Below, one piece after another: positions 60,618-64,000 of a stretch of 64,000 nt of DNA. This stretch comes from Pratylenchus scribneri (Eukaryota; Nematoda; Chromadorea; Rhabditida; Pratylenchidae). The stretch covers positions 1,543,501 through 1,607,500 of the forward strand of contig JAQSEB010000041.1 of the NCBI GenBank assembly GCA_030063045.1, written 5' to 3'. Every line of letters begins with the position of its first letter. Within the stretch, counting starts at the first letter, position 1. Below the pieces are notes generated by a model, which worked only from the letters and a program-made list of their open reading frames with translations, was not told the origin of the DNA and did not search any database. The position numbers were made by a program, and so were the translations under genes.

Positions 60618-61823
60618 GGAGGGATTTTTATTAGAAAAAGTCGATGTTATTTTTCACTTATTCTAAAAGTTAATTTTTGTAATATTAATTAAAATTCGAC
60701 TGATTGAGGAAATGATTTTTCGGAATATACATGGAAATGAGCCTATTTTAATTTTAGAAAATTGGAAACTTGTGAAGAAATATTCATTTTTAGGATTTAA
60801 TCACATGTTTTCATCTACCTTATAAATTCCTATTGTATGTGTGATGTGTGTTGATGTGGATTCTGGATAAAAGTAAAAATGTTGGATTGGAATTTATTAA
60901 TAAAAAAAAGGTTGTGAATAATTGGATTGACCCAAGTTCCCAAATATTAGGAGAATTTTATTCACTCTCAATTTATTTATTGAATGTAATTTAAATGAAT
61001 GAACGAATAATAAATGAGAAAAGATGTGGAGAGGTCGAATGGCTGGGTTTTTATTTTTCAAAGGATGATGGATGGCTCATGGGTGAGGGATGAGGATTGA
61101 AGAAGGTGAGGTGGAATTGATTTTTATCACTCATATGGGATAGATATAGGTGCGTAGGATGGGATGGGGAGAAAGCCCAATGTCCATTTATGATTATCAC
61201 AGTCGACCCCGACAGGACAGGGTCCGAGCGTCCGACAGACATGATGGATCAACAAGGAAGACGAAGCTGAGTGTTTTTTTTTTTCTTTCTTTCTTTATAT
61301 GAAAATATTGGAGAAATGAGGAAGATATATTTTTTAAAGCGAATTGTAGTGATTTGCAAAAACGTCTATTTGTATTGAGTATTGACGTTGCGTTGTCACT
61401 TGTCATTAAAGGTAGAGATTGGCAAAATGCTTTTTATGGATTCCGGACTGATTTTTTTCAAAATTTTTGCTGGATCGCAGGGTAATCCCGCAAAAACTGT
61501 AAAATCTAGCGCGGGATTTGCACTTTTTTTTGTGAGACTGGGGATCCGGTCCAGCGCCGATCTCTAGTTAAAGGCCATATTTTTCGTGGGTCTTAGTTTT
61601 GCTTTAAAAAGAACAAGTAACTTTTTCCACTAGCATCAAATATGTAAAAGAAAGATGGGCAGTGTTAAAAACCAATTATAATTATTGACCAAAATGGAGG
61701 AATTTAATATTTTTAATGGACTTTTTTGATTGAATTGTACAATAAATTGTGTAAAATAAAAATGTAATTATCAAAATTTATTTTGCTCATTAGTCAATAT
61801 TCATCTTCATCATTATGGCGGCT
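60618..61823. other. Intergenic region
   Basis: AT-rich gap between the EAK-7-like gene's 3' end and the small membrane-protein gene's start. Around 61460-61570 there are paired GGGATTTGC/GCGCGGGATT-type stretches that may be a repeat. No gene recognised. Confidence 0.35.
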
Positions 61824-63863
61824 TCATTCTCTCCTTTCATTACTGAATTTTATGCCACCTAAAATTGATTGGGGAAAATTAAGCAGCTAGATTTATGTTG
61901 AATTGGGTTTATAAAAAATATTTTTACTCATCGAAAGTGTTTGGCCTAAGTGGTAACACTTTATTTTTGTAAAATTTAAGTCGCGAGTTCGAACCCGCTC
62001 AGAGGAAGGTATTCACTTTTTATTTATTTTAATGTATACTACTACACGAATCAAGTTTATTAGAACTAAAAAATGAGATCCGAAAAGCGTTAATGTTAAC
62101 CCCAAAATAAATTTTATTGAAAAAACAAAACATACCCATTTCAAGGATTAATTTGTCCGGATTATCCTCCCATTTGCCGGGCAATGGACATTTTGCATTC
62201 CTCTCCGCTTGCAATTTATGCCTCATTTTCATTTTCCGTTGTTCATCCAACACTTCCATTCCGGCACATCCCCAGCATTCAATTTGTTGAACATTGGACA
62301 TGTCCTCGTCCACCCAAAATGCATGGCCATATTTTATGCCCATTTGAGAGGATCGATTTTTGAAATTACCTAAAAATTAAATAAAAAAAAATTAATAATT
62401 TTAATTAATTTTTTTAATCAAGTTTAATATTTTAATTATTTAATTTTATTAAATTTATTTAATATTTAAATAATTATATTTAATATTTTAAATAATTTTA
62501 TTTAATATTTTAATTTTACAATATAAGGCCGGTGGAGAAGCATCAATTCTCTCAAATTTTGGATGCAATTTGAATAATATTGAATTGGGACCGCCAAATG
62601 GTTTTGAACTGTGCCTAAAAATTTTTAATTTAAAAATTAACTAAAATTGAAAATAAACCTCCATTCCTCATCGACAGCAATTGCGAAAATTTCCCCATTG
62701 GAAAGTTGGAAAATGGCCAGCGTTGGACCGCGATATTCAAAAACATTCATTTCAAATCTGGAAATTAATTTGATACTTTTTAAAAATAGACATTCAATTT
62801 TAATTGAAATTTTATCAGAATTTATTAAAAATTCTCCCCAAGACGTCTTTAGTTGAATGGGTTACCTTCGTTTTTTCAAAATTTAGGTCCCGTGTTCGAA
62901 CCCTCTCATAGGAAGGTATTTTTTCGGGCTTTGTTTTCACTTTTATGCAATTTTTATAAATTCTATTGTATATTTTAGTTCAAAATAAATTAATCCGAGC
63001 AAAAAATTTATCTATTTTTATTTTTTATTTGCTCTTAAATTATTTAATTTACCGATTTATGCTCAATCCATTTTTTGAACTGGAATAGAGGAGAATCCAT
63101 TCCTCCGGGCATCCACTGGAAAGTGTGGCCATTGATGCGGGTTTTGGCCAGAATATTGTGGTTGGCAAACTTTGACGAAGAATAAACATTTTTGCGGGGC
63201 TCAATATTTCCGATTCCGGCGGTTGTTCCATTTTTCTACACTGTCCAAAATTAAATTGAATTTATTAATGTAAAATTAATATTTACCTGTCTTCCATAAA
63301 ATATCCATTGCATTTTTTCCCTCAATGGTTCCAATAATCGAGGACAATTTTCATTCATCCATTTTTCCATTGATTCAACATTCAATTCCACCTCATTTGA
63401 TGGAATTTGGCCAATTATTGATCGAATAAATTTGTCATCTTCTTCGTTGCTGATTTGGATGCCGCTTGCTTCGAAACAACATTCAAACTTAAATAATAAA
63501 ATATTTAAAATTTAAATATTTTTGATTTAACCAAATTTTCGGGTGGTTGAAGCATTTTGATTATTCCATGGGAGCTTTGTTCAGAAAGAACATTGGCACA
63601 TTTTCTAAATTGCTCCAATGACATTTCTTCCATATTTGCCCATTTCCAAATCGAATTTGCCAATTTTATACCGGCTCTTCTCTTAAATTTTTTTATTAAA
63701 TCAAATTTAAATTATTTAACTTCCAAACCTGAAGTTTTTCAAAATCAATTGGCGAATTCGCTCCTTCATTTTTTAATTCAATAAATACTTTCATAATTTC
63801 GGGATTGCATTGCTCTTGTTTTTGTTGCTTATTTTCATTCACTTTTGCATTGCTATTTCCCAT
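61824..63863 (-). CDS. eak-7: EAK-7/MEAK7-like TLDc-domain protein
   Basis: Start at 63863, stop at 61824, about eight exons. The N-terminus MGNSNAK fits N-myristoylation, known for EAK-7. A helical, EF-hand-like region follows (RRAGIKLANSIWKWANMEEM, LREKMQWIFYGRQ). Then a TLDc domain: PEEWILLYSSSKNGLS, FEYRGPTLAIFQLSNGEIFA, FGGPNSILFKLHPKF, IKYGHAFWVDEDM, ending IECWGCAGMEVL. The tail GKWEDNPDKLILEM plus GGIKF is the closing motif I recall for MEAK7/EAK-7. In C. elegans EAK-7 acts at the plasma membrane in insulin/FoxO signalling; in mammals MEAK7 is linked to mTOR signalling. Role here is by homology. Two introns hold SINEs. Confidence 0.85.
61935..62075 (+). mobile_element. SINE with near-ideal A and B boxes
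   Basis: Contains TTTGGCCTAAGTGGTAACAC (A-box-like), GCGAGTTCGAACCCGC (B-box-like), then GAGGAAGGTATT and a tail with TATTAGAACTAAAAAA. The best copy for showing the tRNA origin of the family. Lies in the last intron of eak-7. Confidence 0.8.
62848..63005 (+). mobile_element. SINE copy in eak-7 intron
   Basis: Contains TAGTTGAATGGGTTACC, GTGTTCGAACCCTC, CATAGGAAGGTATTTTTTC and a tail with CACTTTTATGCA and TATTTTAGTTCAAAATA. Confidence 0.75.
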
Positions 63864-64000
63864 TTTAATCTTCAAATGAAAAAAAAAACAATCTCTGCAC
63901 TGAAAATAAAAATAATTATAAATATTTTTAAATAAATAAAAATATAAGAATTTTGGTCGGATATGGACGATTTTTAAGCATTTTTTTCGATGACAGTTCA

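Noticed and set aside
1..64000. CRISPR array, bacterial operon or phage content
   Set aside because: Spliced genes and eukaryotic families throughout; the tandem repeats have no spacers.

Overview
This is eukaryotic nuclear DNA, most likely from a nematode and plausibly a plant-parasitic (tylenchid) one. The grounds are AT-rich sequence, many short introns with TTTCAG/TTTTAG acceptors, an acceptor-like TTTAG directly before the start codon at 12318, an EGL-5/Abd-B-type homeodomain and an EAK-7/MEAK7 orthologue. Species assignment is inference. Exon positions were read by hand from reading frames and splice signals; recognised families come from remembered family features, not from searches.

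Left part (1-22.0 kb): a 29-bp minisatellite (65-945); the 3' part of a posterior Hox gene (+) whose second homeodomain exon is present three times, two direct and one inverted and broken; a 12-exon gene (-) for an Arg/Ser-rich protein with PIFP repeats, one intron of which holds the same minisatellite with a DNA transposon inserted into it; a small gene (+) with a possible HEPN/PaREP1-like domain; and a KIDINS220-like gene (+) with ankyrin repeats, KAP-type P-loop NTPase and transmembrane segments.

Middle (20.7-56.3 kb): a direct tandem duplication. Unit A (20668-37826) and unit B (39878-56344) both hold the 3' end of KIDINS220, PWP2 (-), two small related unknown genes (-), PGAM5 (+), a TTC7-like gene (+) and the 3' end of an STK32-like kinase (-). 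Only A connects to the 5' part of KIDINS220 and only B to the 5' part of STK32, as expected for tandem duplication of one ancestral segment. A 2.05-kb spacer between the units holds two short coiled-coil/transmembrane genes. Several genes are broken in one copy and intact in the other: PWP2 is broken in B, small gene 2 is broken in A. PGAM5 is broken in both, by different lesions.

Right part (56.3-64 kb): the 5' part of STK32 (-), a 701-bp inverted-repeat element with a 10-bp direct repeat at its ends, a small transmembrane-protein gene (-) and an EAK-7/MEAK7-like TLDc gene (-).

Repeats crowd the introns and gaps: a tRNA-derived SINE family with more than 20 partial or full copies, other tRNA-like repeats, at least four inverted-repeat MITE-like families, and two elements with clean 8-bp target-site duplications. 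A main caution is that the tandem duplication could be an assembly artefact (two haplotypes placed end to end); read depth would settle this.
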